Counted from the stretch's first letter, positions 46,532 to 57,300 are shown. The stretch is DNA of 64,000 bases from Larimichthys crocea (GCF_000972845.2 NW_020860930.1:609639-673638); one strand, 5' to 3'. The notes: a model not told the origin generated them from the letters alone. A program made the numbers and translations.

Positions 46532-48883
46532 TTAACATTCAGATTCACAGCCGGGTTACACAGGTGAACTGATAGACACGGAGCATCACTGTCATCGGAC
46601 TGTTCGAGTCCAGCAGTGTTTGCATACAGATGTGACGCAATCTCTGCAAAAAAAAGAAAATAAGAATAAACACGAGTTTCCATCCAGCACCGTTCATGAG
46701 ATGAACAGCAGGTGGCGCCAATTCTCCAGTCACAAACCCAGGAAACAGGAAGTAAATCAAACATTGTGTGGGTGTTAATGTGAGGAAGTTACATCAGATC
46801 TGGGCGGAGCCGTCAGTGTGGACAGGTGAAGAGCTCGACTGAGTTACCTGAGCATTGTCTGATTTGTTTCATCGCTGTGATTGGATGTAAATGACTCATG
46901 TCTGATTAAAGTCCGTAATGTTAGCACCATGCCTCTACCAGACCAGAACCAGAACTCTGCGGACATCTCTTCACCCAAAGAGATTCAGGGATTTTAGCTA
47001 CATGTGTATATACTGTCAGCATCTCACCTTGGTCTTTACACGCTGGTCTTGGTCTCACTTTAGGTCTGGACTAAAGACTAACCCATCTTTCTCGCTCTGG
47101 TTGGTTGATTGGTTGTTTTCGTTCAGACCGTGGATGTTATCAGGACGACTGTGCTCACAGATGACCTGTCTCATGTTTTACTGTCAGTAGATGCAGTAGT
47201 TATTTTTATAAAGTCACACACTGAATACATCAAAGTCTCTTCACTGAGCTCGGACACACTAAAAATCCTCAAACTGTGCAACAGCAAAGAACACAGCGAG
47301 GGACGTTTGTTTTAATATGAAGCTGTACGAGCAGATAACTGTGCATGCCTGGTAAACAAAGTACAAAGATGTACGGAGGCTTCATGACCAGAACTGAAAC
47401 TGTTGGAAAAAATATGCACAGAAAGACAGATGAACTATCTTTAAAATTTAGCCGTGAATCACAGACCTGTATTTTAAATCTCAGGAGAGTTTGTTCCTGA
47501 CACGTGGATGGACAGAACATGTAATAGGGAACAAAAACAACGACAGAGGGGGGAAAGAGACTGAAAGGTGGGGACGGAGAGATGAAACAACGAGGGGAAA
47601 ACGCAGGTGTAGCAGCAGAGTGGCAGTCAAGACTCGGTACAAGCCAGCTGTCAGTGCTAATAGACGGAGAAGGATGGAGGGAGGGGAAGGAGGGAAGAGA
47701 TGTTCAGGCCAAACAACCTGTCACCAGCTATAACGGAGCATAACGCAACACAGCTGCCTTGTCTGGATGTCAGAAACAGAAACTTCTCTGGCAGTTTGGA
47801 GAAGAGTCTGCGAGCAATCTAAATGATGCTCTCAAATGATAGATGCTGTCTGGTTCAGCGACACAGCCACAGAACAGATGACGGTCTCAGTCAGCTCTGC
47901 CGAGGGGAAGCCGGGCTCAGGCGGTGGCTTTGCAGAACTCGACGTCAGCGCTCTTATTTTCCTGTCGGGACTTCTGTTTCTTTATGGGTCACGCAATCAT
48001 CCCAGCAGAGATGAAAAGAACTTCTGAATGGACTCGAGCTTTGAGCAGTGACTGACAGGACAGGACTGAAGGCTTCAACACACTTCAAGTAAACAAGTTA
48101 GCTTCTCTGTGAGTGTCAGTCTGACAGTATCATTAAACTGATGAAATGTTGTCAGACATGTTGTTAGAACAAGTTCCCATGAAACAGGAAACTGAAAAAC
48201 TTTTTCATTGGCATTTACAGAAGCCGAGTGCGTGAGCGAGTGTACACCCTCTCCTACTGTATGCATTGCAGCCTCCGGACCAGCAGTGAGCAGCTTTTCT
48301 TGCAGGGTTTGGCATCATTCCCCGTTGGTCTCTGAGATCTTTAAAGTAAATCTTGCTCCATATGAGGGAGGGTCTTAAAGGTTTTCATGTAGCTTAGCAA
48401 TGTGGGAGTTGCTGTAAAATGGAGGTTATTGTGTCGGTCCCCTGGAGAGCTGCTCTCCTCTCCTCTAAAGTTATTTTCTGAAACCTGGTATTACTTTGAG
48501 AAGCTCTGGCACTGATCAGATTGTGGATCTCAACATGCAGCAGGTTTCATTTCCACTCTCACACTCAGATTAACTTTCGACTGGAGGCCAAAGTGTACTT
48601 GTCCATGTCTTTCCTTCTACAGGACCACCAAATGAGGTTGGGGAACTTTCACCCCTTTAATATTAAAGAAGGAGCCGAAGACTGTTTGAAATTTTGGAAT
48701 ATCTGAGAGAGAAAAATGTCCAGCTCTTTACTCATGTCTGCATTTGTCATGGACGTGGTATCAGGTCGTGTTCGTGTCTCTGCAGTAGAAAGGACGTCTG
48801 GTTTCTTAACACGTCTCTGCAGTGCATTCACAGATCCACCACATTCAGCTCATTGCCGTCTTTTCTTCTCCTCTGTCCTGCAG
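46532..48883. other. Non-coding stretch, probable intron of the 48.9-kb exon
   Basis: Unique-looking sequence. Since the exon at 48884 needs an upstream partner, this region is probably intronic, but no partner exon is visible in it. A frame at 47836-48027 (+) has a hydrophobic stretch (VSALIFLSGLLFLY) but no splice context. Confidence 0.4.
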
Positions 48884-49089
48884 ATATTCGCGGCCTGCAG
48901 GGTTTCCTGGACCAGACGTCCCGTCAGGGCGTGGACGTGGCCTTGCAGAGAGTGGACAGGAACATCAGCAAAGTCTTCACCAACCTCTTCACCACCATGA
49001 GGACCGAGGAGCTCAACCGGTACAGAGACACTCTGCGCAGAGCCATCCTGCTGCTCAGCCCCCACGGAGCGCACACGTTCATCCAGCAG
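48884..49089 (+). CDS. Internal protein-coding exon, helical domain, family not recognised
   Basis: A 206-nt exon preceded by a strong acceptor (TTTTCTTCTCCTCTGTCCTGCAG ends at 48883; polypyrimidine tract from 48860) and followed by CAG|GTCGGT. The incoming phase is 1 (the first codon is completed by AT, most likely GAT or AAT) and the outgoing phase is 0. It encodes 68 residues: [20 protein letters not shown], then a [20 protein letters not shown] segment, then [20 protein letters not shown] and AHTFIQQ. Heptad-like hydrophobic spacing suggests an all-helical region, with no membrane segment and no cysteine. The G+C-rich third positions stand out from the AT-rich flanks. No neighbouring exon is visible in the window, so introns are long (at least several kb) on both sides. 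A short open frame of random origin would not be expected to show these splice signals and this composition together. The donor has C at +3, which is weaker than consensus. Confidence 0.8.
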
Positions 49090-49718
49090 GTCGGTCCATG
49101 TTCACGTCCAGCTGAAGGGAATGTGTCCTCGTGTGAATATGGGAGATGTTTGCTGTGTAGCATGTGTTTGCTGTGCTGTGCATAATGATGCTGGTGATCG
49201 TGAGCTGCAGTGAATAATTGCCCTGCATGTTTATGATGAGTGTATAAATAATTGCACATATGCATTATGTTGTGCAATGTCTGCAGAACTGGCAAAACAG
49301 GAAAAACAAACCATTATTCTGGAGTGTTCACTCGTTATTATAAGATGGTTAACCCCAGCGCTGACCTCACCTCACCTTACATATACATATTTAATATTCA
49401 TAGCATCAATTACCGAGTCAGATACAAACAAACTGTGTCGCCAATATCTTCAACGCGGAATTACAAATCATGGTTGACAGCAGGAAACTGATTGATTGAC
49501 TGTGTGGTTTGTAAAGGGAACAACACATGAGTGTAAATGAGTGAACACAGGGAACAGACATGTGAGTAATCTGTAAGGGAACAAGTGAATGTGCATGAAG
49601 AAGAAGTGAGTCTCTGTAGGGAACCAGCAGGAGTAAAGGAAACAAGTGGATGAGTGTGGGGATAATGTGTAAAGTGCATCAGTAAGGGAACAAGTGAGTG
49701 TGGACAGGGAACAAACAG
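49090..49718. other. Intron-like non-coding DNA
   Basis: Follows the exon donor. Contains many GTGAGTGT/GGGAACAAG phrases between 49500 and 49715 (GGGAACA recurs at roughly 30-50 bp intervals), which are ancestral-looking flanks of the GT tract. No gene. Confidence 0.5.
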
Positions 49719-49736
49719 GTGTGTGTGTGTGTGTGT

Positions 49737-49815
<79 letters not shown>
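49719..49815. repeat. (GT)n microsatellite, about 48 units
   Basis: GT tract interrupted once by ATGT at 49740. First member of a 3-kb cluster of dinucleotide tracts. Confidence 0.98.
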
Positions 49816-49816
<1 letters not shown>

Positions 49817-49946
49817 CCACCTGGAGTGACAGATGGAGCTTGTTGGTCCACACACACACTTGCTCGTCCAGGTTGATGCAGAGTCGCGCTCAATATTTAT
49901 TACCTGTTTCATTTTTCACCATGACTCGTGTCCATGGATCACACTG

Positions 49947-49948
<2 letters not shown>

Positions 49949-49987
<39 letters not shown>
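49949..49987. repeat. (GT)19 microsatellite
   Basis: Uninterrupted GT tract within the 49.7-52.7 kb cluster. Confidence 0.97.
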
Positions 49988-49988
<1 letters not shown>

Positions 49989-50094
49989 CTGAGCACTTTT
50001 AATTATTTACAGGTTGTGTGTGTGTCCTAGATTTGGAAGAAGAGCTGATATGTGTGATATCGCTGCACACATGAAGTTTGAAATCTCAAATCTG

Positions 50095-50096
<2 letters not shown>

Positions 50097-50136
<40 letters not shown>
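50097..50136. repeat. (GT)20 microsatellite
   Basis: Uninterrupted GT tract. It faces a CA tract at 50311-50344, so the two can pair as an inverted repeat. Confidence 0.97.
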
Positions 50137-50137
<1 letters not shown>

Positions 50138-50308
50138 TTATGACTTATTCAGCTGCGTTGTGGAAGTGTGTGCTATGCAACAACCTCTGACCTCACACGC
50201 ACACGTACACAGTGTGTGTGTACACACTGATTCTTGTTCAGACTGCCAGTCAAGCTGCGTTGCCATGGCAGCAAGTATTAATGCGGCTCTCTTGATCTCA
50301 CTTACCAG

Positions 50309-50310
<2 letters not shown>

Positions 50311-50344
<34 letters not shown>
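50311..50344. repeat. (CA)17 microsatellite
   Basis: CA tract in opposite sense to the preceding three GT tracts. Confidence 0.97.
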
Positions 50345-50347
<3 letters not shown>

Positions 50348-50493
50348 CTGCAACAGGTGAAAGGATGTTGCGTGTTCGGGGAAACACACACACAGCTTCA
50401 TGTTTACGTCATCTTTAAAATCTGCAGCATGATGAACATTAACTACAATCACACTGTTAATTAATAATGAATGAACACAAATAAATAAGCATC

Positions 50494-50495
<2 letters not shown>

Positions 50496-50557
<62 letters not shown>
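50496..50557. repeat. (AC)31 microsatellite
   Basis: Long uninterrupted AC tract in the cluster. Confidence 0.97.
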
Positions 50558-50558
<1 letters not shown>

Positions 50559-50761
50559 CCTGCAGCTTCATGTTTCATTTCATTTGCCCGTTTTATGTTT
50601 TAGCATTAGTCATTAACGTTTATTAAACGTTGCAGTAACAGATGGTGCACTTGCAGCCCGGATGGTCAGAAACGTTCAGAGCTTGTCAATCAGCGTCTCA
50701 AATAATATCTCATTTCACCTCGAGTGTGGAGCGGCTTCTGTCTGTTTCAACACACACACTC

Positions 50762-50792
<31 letters not shown>

Positions 50793-50825
50793 TATATATA
50801 TATTATATATATATATATATATATA
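50762..50825. repeat. (AT)n microsatellite with two phase shifts
   Basis: About 64 bp of alternating TA. It is interrupted by AATA near 50784 and ATTA near 50803, so that the tract is close to a mirror or palindrome. It is strongly self-complementary and prone to cruciform formation. Confidence 0.95.
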
Positions 50826-50958
50826 ATGTGTGTGTCAGACTGTTTGCTCTGTTTGGATGTGTGTACATGAAACACTGTTCCCTGACACAAAGCTAACATT
50901 CGGTCTGTGGGAGGAGCTGGACAAACATCTCCAACCCATGGAGAACTTCAAGGATCCT

Positions 50959-51657
50959 CAGGTGTTCATCAGGTGGTCATCAGGTGGTCAGTCAGGTGTT
51001 CATCAGGTGGTCAGTCAGGTGGTCATCAGGTGGTCGTCAGGTGGTCAGTCAGGTGGTCATGTCAGTCAGGTGTTCAGTCAGGTGGTCATGTCAGTCAGGT
51101 GGTCAGTCAGGTGGTCATGTCAGTCAGGTGGTCAGTCAGGTGGTCATCAGGTGGTCAGTCAGGTGGTCAGTCAGGTGGTCATCAGGTGGTCATCAGGTGG
51201 TCAGTCAGGTGGTCATCAGGTGTTCATCAGGTGTTCATCAGGTGTTCATCAGGTGTTCAGTCAGGTGGTCATCAGGTGTTCATCAGGTGGTCAGTCAGGT
51301 GTTCATCAGGTGGTCATCAGGTGTTCATCAGGTGGTCAGTCAGGTGTGCATCAGGTGGTCATCAGGTGGTCAGTCAGGTGGTCATCAGGTGGTCATCAGG
51401 TGTTCATCAGGTGGTCAGTCAGGTGGTCATCAGGTGTTCATCAGGTGGTCAGTCAGGTGTTCATCAGGTGGTCAGTCAGGTGTTCATCAGGTGGTCATGT
51501 CAGTCAGGTGTTCATCAGGTGGTCATGTCAGTCAGGTGGTCAGTCAGGTGGTCAGTCAGGTGGTCATCAGGTGTTCATCAGGTGGTCATCAGGTGGTCAG
51601 TCAGGTGGTCATCAGGTGGTCAGTCAGGTGGTCATCAGGTGTTCATCAGGTGGTCAC
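50959..51657 (+). repeat. E-box minisatellite (CAGGTG in every unit), about 0.7 kb
   Basis: About 60 short units, each ending in CAGGTG and separated by GTCAT, TTCAT, GTCAGT or GTCATGTCAGT. This gives unit lengths of mainly 11 and 12 bp with occasional 17-bp units. All three plus-strand frames are open with cyclic peptides (QVVIRWSSGG, SGGHQVFIRW), which are not genes. CAGGTG is the preferred E-box of SNAI/ZEB and E-protein factors (established knowledge). Whether any bind here is unknown. Confidence 0.96.
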
Positions 51658-52056
51658 CGTGTAACAGCTGTGCATACGTACATGAGTTTATCGTGTGCAT
51701 CATCTCTCAGTCTGCAGCCTCGTGTCAGTCAGAGAAGACGTCGCTCTGTTATCGACCTGAGAGAGGAGGAGACTGAGACATGGAGTCAGTCCACAGTCAG
51801 TAGAAATATGAAATAATCGATGTGTGATGTAACCTCTCCAACATGTCGGCGCTCAGATGCAGATCGACCTCGTACACTGTCAAACTTTAGAACATTTCAG
51901 GTGGAATCTGCAGGTGATCCGGTTCAAGTTTGTCTGGATGTGAGAACGTGGTCCGTGACACACCGGGCTCAGCTGCTGATCAGAATCAACATTTGATTCA
52001 TTTATTGTCTCCTGATCGATCGATCATCATGTCTGTGTCTGTACAACAGACTGCAA

Positions 52057-52061
<5 letters not shown>

Positions 52062-52101
<40 letters not shown>

Positions 52102-52220
52102 GACGCTGAGACATTCATTAGCACCTGGACATGACGGCGTAGGAGGGTGAGACCGAGATGAATGAAAGTTGAGACGTGTTAAAAACAAAACACACAGACA
52201 CACAGACACACACACACACA

Positions 52221-52268
<48 letters not shown>
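52062..52268. repeat. Facing (GT)n and (CA)n tracts
   Basis: A (GT)19 tract at 52062-52100 and a CA-rich tract at 52190-52268 (with GACACACA interruptions) lie in inverted orientation 90 bp apart. Confidence 0.95.
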
Positions 52269-52269
<1 letters not shown>

Positions 52270-52321
52270 CCATGATAACACACACTGGTTATGAATCGAG
52301 AGTTTCTTTAACTGGTTGGCT

Positions 52322-52371
52322 CCTTTAAAGAACCTTTAAAGAACCTTTAAAGAACCTTTAGAGAACCTTTA
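52322..52371 (+). repeat. 11-bp tandem repeat, 4.5 units
   Basis: Units of CCTTTAAAGAA, with the last full unit reading CCTTTAGAGAA. Each unit holds the palindrome CTTTAAAG. Confidence 0.95.
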
Positions 52372-52480
52372 TTCTAGAGAAGTGATGTTCAGATTGGGAG
52401 GCGGGACTGAGGCCTCGTAGCCGGGGGAGACAGATTGACTGACAGAATCTATCAGGCGGCTGAGCAGTGATGAGTGACAC

Positions 52481-52481
<1 letters not shown>

Positions 52482-52543
<62 letters not shown>

Positions 52544-52714
52544 GTGCTGATACACTCCTTGTGTGTGTGTGTGTGTGTGTATGTGTGTGTGTGTGAGTCT
52601 CAGTGAGAAAGGAAAATGGTCTGTGTTTGTGTTTATTGAGGTCATTTTCAATTTGCTGTCTGAGAGTTTTCGCCCCGAGGACATGTAAAACACACACACA
52701 CACACACACACACA
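52482..52714. repeat. CA, GT and CA tracts in succession
   Basis: A (CA)29 tract at 52482-52539, a GT tract at 52561-52596 (interrupted by ATGT) and a CA tract at 52689-52714. The first two are only 21 bp apart and complementary, a strong potential hairpin. Confidence 0.95.
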
Positions 52715-53738
52715 CTCAGGATTGGTCACTCATACAGTTAAAGGAGCATTTCATGTTTCGTACGACCTGCTGATCTGTATTGACGCAGAGCGGGAACCTT
52801 CTGTGTCTGCTCTATATTTAGAAGATCTTCATGCTTCAGCTCGTCACAGTCCGGTCTGACAGAAAAACATTTCTGTGGATCTTTGCTCACATGACAAACA
52901 TAATTTCACCTCTGTAGCTTTGCAGACTTTGTGTTCTGTGAGGTCAGATTGAGTTTTTGTGGATGATGATGGTGGATTGTATCAGAGAAGTTGATATTTA
53001 CAGCAGTAAAGTGTCACGATGATGCTCTCAGTGTCTCTGAATAGTTTGTATCCTCGTCGGTCGTCGCTTTGCTTCAGGTGAAGCTGCCTGATGCTGTGTC
53101 AGGTGTCAGGGTCACTTTACTGTCCTGAAGACAAATCCAGAGCTTTGTTAGGAAGCGTCTGAATGAAACCTTCAAACCTTCTCTCCTCGGAGACGCTCGG
53201 CTTCCTGAACAGTTTGTTCTTAAACAGCTGAAAGGGAGAACAGAACGTTTCCTCAGCGTTAGTTTGACGTATACAGTAACAATGAGACAGTTAGCTGAGT
53301 GTGTCAGTGTGTCTGAGTGTACGGAGGGACGCGGCGGTCCTGAACGTGACTCGGATGTGAATGGAAGCGTCCCGCGCGGCTTTTTGGTCGTGTTTCTTAA
53401 TCATTGTTAATCACTCGGATTTGTCTCCCATCAACTTAGTCCTTGTGGGCCGCGAGAAGGACGGCATCGCTAATGGAGCGAGGGAGGCGAGGGGGGAGGA
53501 GGCCGGAAAAGAAAAGACGGAGACAAAGAAAAACCATGAAAGACGAGAGACAGACAAAGACGACGAGAAAAGACAGTTTGATCTGAACCTCGACGGAGAT
53601 GAAGATCATTTATTTAAAAACCTTCATAAAGAAAGAAACATGAAGAATGTTTAATTAACTGAAAACAGACACAGTGTAAGCAGGAACTATATTTACAATA
53701 TTCTTACTGCTTTACCGTCAAATCTCTACTATGTACAG

Positions 53739-53769
<31 letters not shown>

Positions 53770-54239
53770 ACAATAACATCTGTAGATACGATGGCAGCGT
53801 GTGCAGAGGATAATAAAATATGATTCATATATTTAGTTTCAGGTTTATTAGTCACATGCACGTTAACACCGAGTCAATAAAACAACAAAGTGTGAAGGAT
53901 AAAAATAAGATAAAGAAATGAAAGAAAACTCTAAAATAGAAAATATGAAAATATGAAAAGTGTTCAGCAGTGACGAGGTCGTCAGGTTCATGTAAGTGAT
54001 GGAAAGTTTCACTGCATAGATACAAACATTAATAAATAAGATAAGATAAGATGCAGCTCTCGTTGGTTCACGCGACAGGAAACTTCAGATGGTTCAAATC
54101 AAACATTTTGTCAGGTTTTATGATGTAAATAATAAAGTTCATGAATCAGAAAGCGTTATCTTCATGTGACTCATCACTCCGTCTTCGTTCTGTCGGCTGA
54201 TGAACAAACTGAAGTTTCCTGAGGAGAAACAGGACGTGA
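52715..54239. other. Non-coding stretch
   Basis: Contains a TATATA run at 53740-53766 and A-rich stretches near 53880-53970. A 97-codon charged frame at 53361-53654 (+) is lysine/glutamate-rich and unsupported. No gene. Confidence 0.45.
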
Positions 54240-54480
54240 GGTCACGGAGTGGAGCGTTGCCAAAGCTCCGTCGTGGTCGTGAGCGGGTCCATAATTGATC
54301 TCACCCACGGATCCTCTCCGCTATAATTGGAGCACTTAGCGTAAATGCTATGGCCGCTATCTAATTGCCTGGAAGTGGGCGGAGGTGGAGAATACTTGAC
54401 AGGCATTAGAGCTGATGGGAGATCAGCGGCGCAGACGTCGCCTTTGGCTGCTCGGGTCAACGCCTTCGACGAACTCAGAT
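54240..54480. promoter_or_regulatory. Possible conserved non-coding element (enhancer-like)
   Basis: This 240-bp block lacks repeats and is dense in homeodomain-type sites. TAATTG occurs on one strand or the other at about 54292, 54323 and 54361, beside GGAGCACTTAGCG and AGTGGGCGGAGG. Its complexity and site density resemble deeply conserved enhancers. No alignment was possible, so this is a guess from composition. Confidence 0.2.
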
Positions 54481-54693
54481 CACAGAGCAGAAGGTGACCT
54501 CAGGCAGACATGACACGTTAGCGTGTGTTTAACATGTTTCATGAGCTTTACAGAAGAACACGCTCACAGGAAGTATTCATCAACTCAAGCTTCGTTTGAG
54601 AGATTCCAGCAATCTGATTGGTCAACCTGACATTTAGTTTTTAAAATATTGACCAATGAACTTCAAAAGGGGTGTGGCTCAGCACATGAAGTC

Positions 54694-54870
54694 GACGTCC
54701 CCGCAGACTGTCTAAAACCTGGACATAGTCTCCGTGACGTCCCCGCAGACTGTCTAAAAACTGGACGTAGTCTCCGTGACGTCCCCACAGACTGTCTAAA
54801 ACCTGGACATAGTCTCCGTGACGTCCCCGCAGACTGTCTAAAAACTGGACGTAGTCTCCGTGACGTCCCC
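54694..54870 (-). repeat. 42-bp minisatellite array, 4.2 units, solo site
   Basis: Same unit and orientation as 10661-10828 and 20671-20879. Two unit types alternate: units with CCTGGACATAG and units with ACTGGACGTAG, a higher-order 84-bp period. It ends at GACGTCCCC and runs straight into a 13-bp minisatellite. Confidence 0.95.
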
Positions 54871-54875
54871 TTTTT

Positions 54876-55241
54876 CCTCGCCATGTTTCCTCGCCATGTT
54901 TCCTCACCGTGTTTCCTCACCATGTTTCCTCACCATGTTTCCTCACCGTGTTTCCTCACCATGTTTCCTCACCATGTTTCCTCGCCATGTTTCCTCACCG
55001 TGTTTCCTCACCGTGTTTCCTCACCATGTTTCCTCACCGTGTTTCCTCACCATGTTTCCTCACCATGTTTCCTCACCATGTTTCCTCACCATGTTTCCTC
55101 GCCGTGTTTCCTCGCCGTGTTTCCTCACCATGTTTCCTCACCATGTTTCCTCGCCATGTTTCCTCGCCATGTTTCCTCACCATGTTTCCTCACCATGTTT
55201 CCTCACCATGTTTCCTCACCGTGTTTCCTCTCCGTGTTTCC
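54876..55241 (+). repeat. 13-bp minisatellite, about 28 units
   Basis: Units of CCTCACCATGTTT with CG or TG variants (TCGCC, ACCGTG). Three units make 39 bp, so each frame repeats MFPHHVSSPCFLT cyclically; this is not a gene. It is fused to the 42-bp array with only TTTTT between. Confidence 0.96.
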
Positions 55242-55966
55242 TCTCCTCTCCCGGGCCGGTATCAGATTATCCCTGTCAGCCTGCTGCTTTATCAGCCGTG
55301 CTGTCCACCAGCCAAACAAATGACAGCAGCCCTCCACGCCGAGCGCCACCTCTCCCTCTGTGACAAGCACCATCTCTCATCCATCTCGTTTTGCTGCCAA
55401 GGGGCAGATTGTCGCACGAATGCCCTCACAGCGGCCTCCAGCCGTGAGCTCGGGGCAGCAGGGCTGACACCTCAGCACATCCAGGCACTGAAGGTTGAAA
55501 CAGACGACGACGTGCACGGTGAACGCTTCTGTCCGTCAGCACATCCAAACTGTTTCTACAATGATGCAGCTGCCTCCATGAAATATCATCTATGTAACAA
55601 AATGTTTCATAGTTACACAAATAATATTTTATTTCCTGTCATATATTGAAATACAGATTCGATGCTACACACTGTGTTATTTCAGTCCAATGATCCGACG
55701 TGTGAACTTTCTGTGGATCAATAAAAAGCTGCTGTATGTTTCATAGATTCATCAGTGATCGAGTTTCTTTCTTCTGTTCTTTTCATATTTGATAGTTTTG
55801 GAAATTCAATGAAAACATTTAATAATAATTCAAACTCAACATTCTTCTTTTCATCCAGCATCAAAATGTTTTTCACATTCTTCAGCCTTCACTAAACCCT
55901 CAGCTCCTGTCACCACATTAAACCTCTGTTGCAGTTTGTCACAGGAAATTTGAAGTAGATATTAAA

Positions 55967-55968
<2 letters not shown>
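55242..55968. other. Non-coding stretch
   Basis: 55250-55490 is high-complexity GC-richer sequence that could be a conserved element or a lost exon. No splice pair or family is recognisable. The remainder is AT-rich. Confidence 0.35.

Positions 55969-56008
<40 letters not shown>
55969..56008. repeat. (GT)20 microsatellite
   Basis: Uninterrupted GT tract, same sense as the tract at 56126-56181. Confidence 0.97.
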
Positions 56009-56009
<1 letters not shown>

Positions 56010-56123
56010 CGTGCAGCCTGCAGACACAGGACATAATCTCTGGATGTAAACACTGACTGTAAACATTGTCCGATGTCAGAGCTCCTGACACCGCCGGGAG
56101 CTGACCAACACAAAGATTATCAC

Positions 56124-56125
<2 letters not shown>

Positions 56126-56181
<56 letters not shown>
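56126..56181. repeat. (GT)28 microsatellite
   Basis: Uninterrupted GT tract, 120 bp downstream of the previous one. Confidence 0.97.
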
Positions 56182-56184
<3 letters not shown>

Positions 56185-56301
56185 TAAGAAATAGCCCCAC
56201 AGCTGATGCAGCACTGTTTAATTACTCTCAGGACGCTGTAAATCAGCCCTGCAGCTAAAGGTGACTGATAAATATGAAGGAGGAGTGTTTGTGTTGAACA
56301 T

Positions 56302-56453
56302 GGAAATTAGCTACAGAGACCAAAACTGTTTTTTGTACCAGGCTGTAAACATGTTTATTTCTGCTGTGAAGTTGGACATTTGGACATGGGGACTTATGGA
56401 GACTGACTCACTTCTGGAGCCAGCCTCAGGTGGACGTTAGAGGAACTGCAGGT
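56302..56453 (+). repeat. 152-bp dispersed element, intact copy 2
   Basis: Appears identical over its full length to 39373-39524 and lies in the same orientation, although the flanks differ on both sides. No target duplication is obvious. Confidence 0.9.
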
Positions 56454-56754
56454 CTCTGCTGTGTTGATTAAAGCCGGCCTGTGATGAAGGTTGAATGACT
56501 GCTCAATGATTCATGGACGGTGCTGCAGCTTCCCGTGTTTCTTCTTCTGCTTGTTTTATTCCCAACATCTCCAGCGGCCGCAGCAGAAAATGATCAGAAG
56601 AAGAAACACAGAGAGAACGTCCATGAAAAGAACATGAGGCAGCCGCCGCGTGTTTGAACAGAGTTATCTGTCAGGGTTTTGATTTAATTATGAATCCGTC
56701 CACAGAAAACTCACGTGTTCGGATTTCACTTCAAATTTGGGTGAAAAAGTTGCA

Positions 56755-56756
<2 letters not shown>

Positions 56757-56802
<46 letters not shown>

Positions 56803-56856
56803 AACACACACATGAACACACACATGAACACACACATGAACACACACATGAACACA
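56757..56856. repeat. (CA)n followed by 12-bp repeat
   Basis: A (CA)21 tract to about 56799, followed by four to five units of ATGAACACACAC. The 12-bp repeat looks like a microsatellite derivative that arose by point mutation and expansion. Confidence 0.93.
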
Positions 56857-57001
56857 CTCTTTCTATATAACAAGACCCTGTGGAAATCTCTCTCTCTCTG
56901 TTTTTAACCTCGCCCGCCCGCTCACTCTGTTATTCTCACTCACTCGCCCACTCCACCTCTCTCTCTTTTCTTTGTCATAATCTATCTCTTCACTCAATAG
57001 T

Positions 57002-57002
<1 letters not shown>

Positions 57003-57043
<41 letters not shown>
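57003..57043. repeat. (CA)20 microsatellite
   Basis: Uninterrupted CA tract, just downstream of the element copy with the MAEEKRVKR exon. Confidence 0.97.
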
Positions 57044-57046
<3 letters not shown>

Positions 57047-57171
57047 CTTTCCTTACATCCATGCCGTCCAGATCCGAAGCTGAAACACACAGAAAGGTTC
57101 GTGATTAGCTCGTTAACAGGAGTCTGATGATCATAAATCCACCTTAAAAAATTAACGATTAAATTAGTGTG

Positions 57172-57300
57172 TCTGCTAAAAGTCAGTCCCACATTTACTC
57201 TTGTCCGGCGGCTTCTTGCTCGCTCACTCTCTCCTTTTCTCTTCTTAGCTTCCTCCGTCAGCGTCCTCTTCACTCTCTTCTCCTCTGCCATCATGTCCAT
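57172..57300 (-). pseudogene. Transposon-like first exon, copy 3 (longest)
   Basis: Minus-strand frame MDMMAEEKRVKRTLTEEAKK, then RKGESERARSRRTRVNVGLT, then FSR before diverging into HTNLIV. Compared with the copy at 28.5 kb it keeps FSR after GLT, which fits the remembered pattern TRVNIGxxFxRW of the family. Sequence after FSR is AT-rich and non-coding, so either an intron starts there or the copy is truncated. The upstream element sequence continues to at least 57471. Confidence 0.65.

Noticed and set aside
50830..51816. Frames of 226-328 codons with QVVIRWSVRWSSGG repeats
   Set aside because: All three plus frames are open through the E-box minisatellite. The peptides are cyclic products of the 11-12 bp unit.
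53361..53654. Charged frame (KEKTETKKNHERRETDKDDEK)
   Set aside because: Low-complexity A/G-rich DNA gives such peptides. There is no acceptor, donor or family match.
54649..55649. Frames of 167-246 codons with MFPHHVSSPCFLT repeats
   Set aside because: Product of the 13-bp repeat (39 bp = 13 codons). The non-repeat continuation has no recognisable domain.
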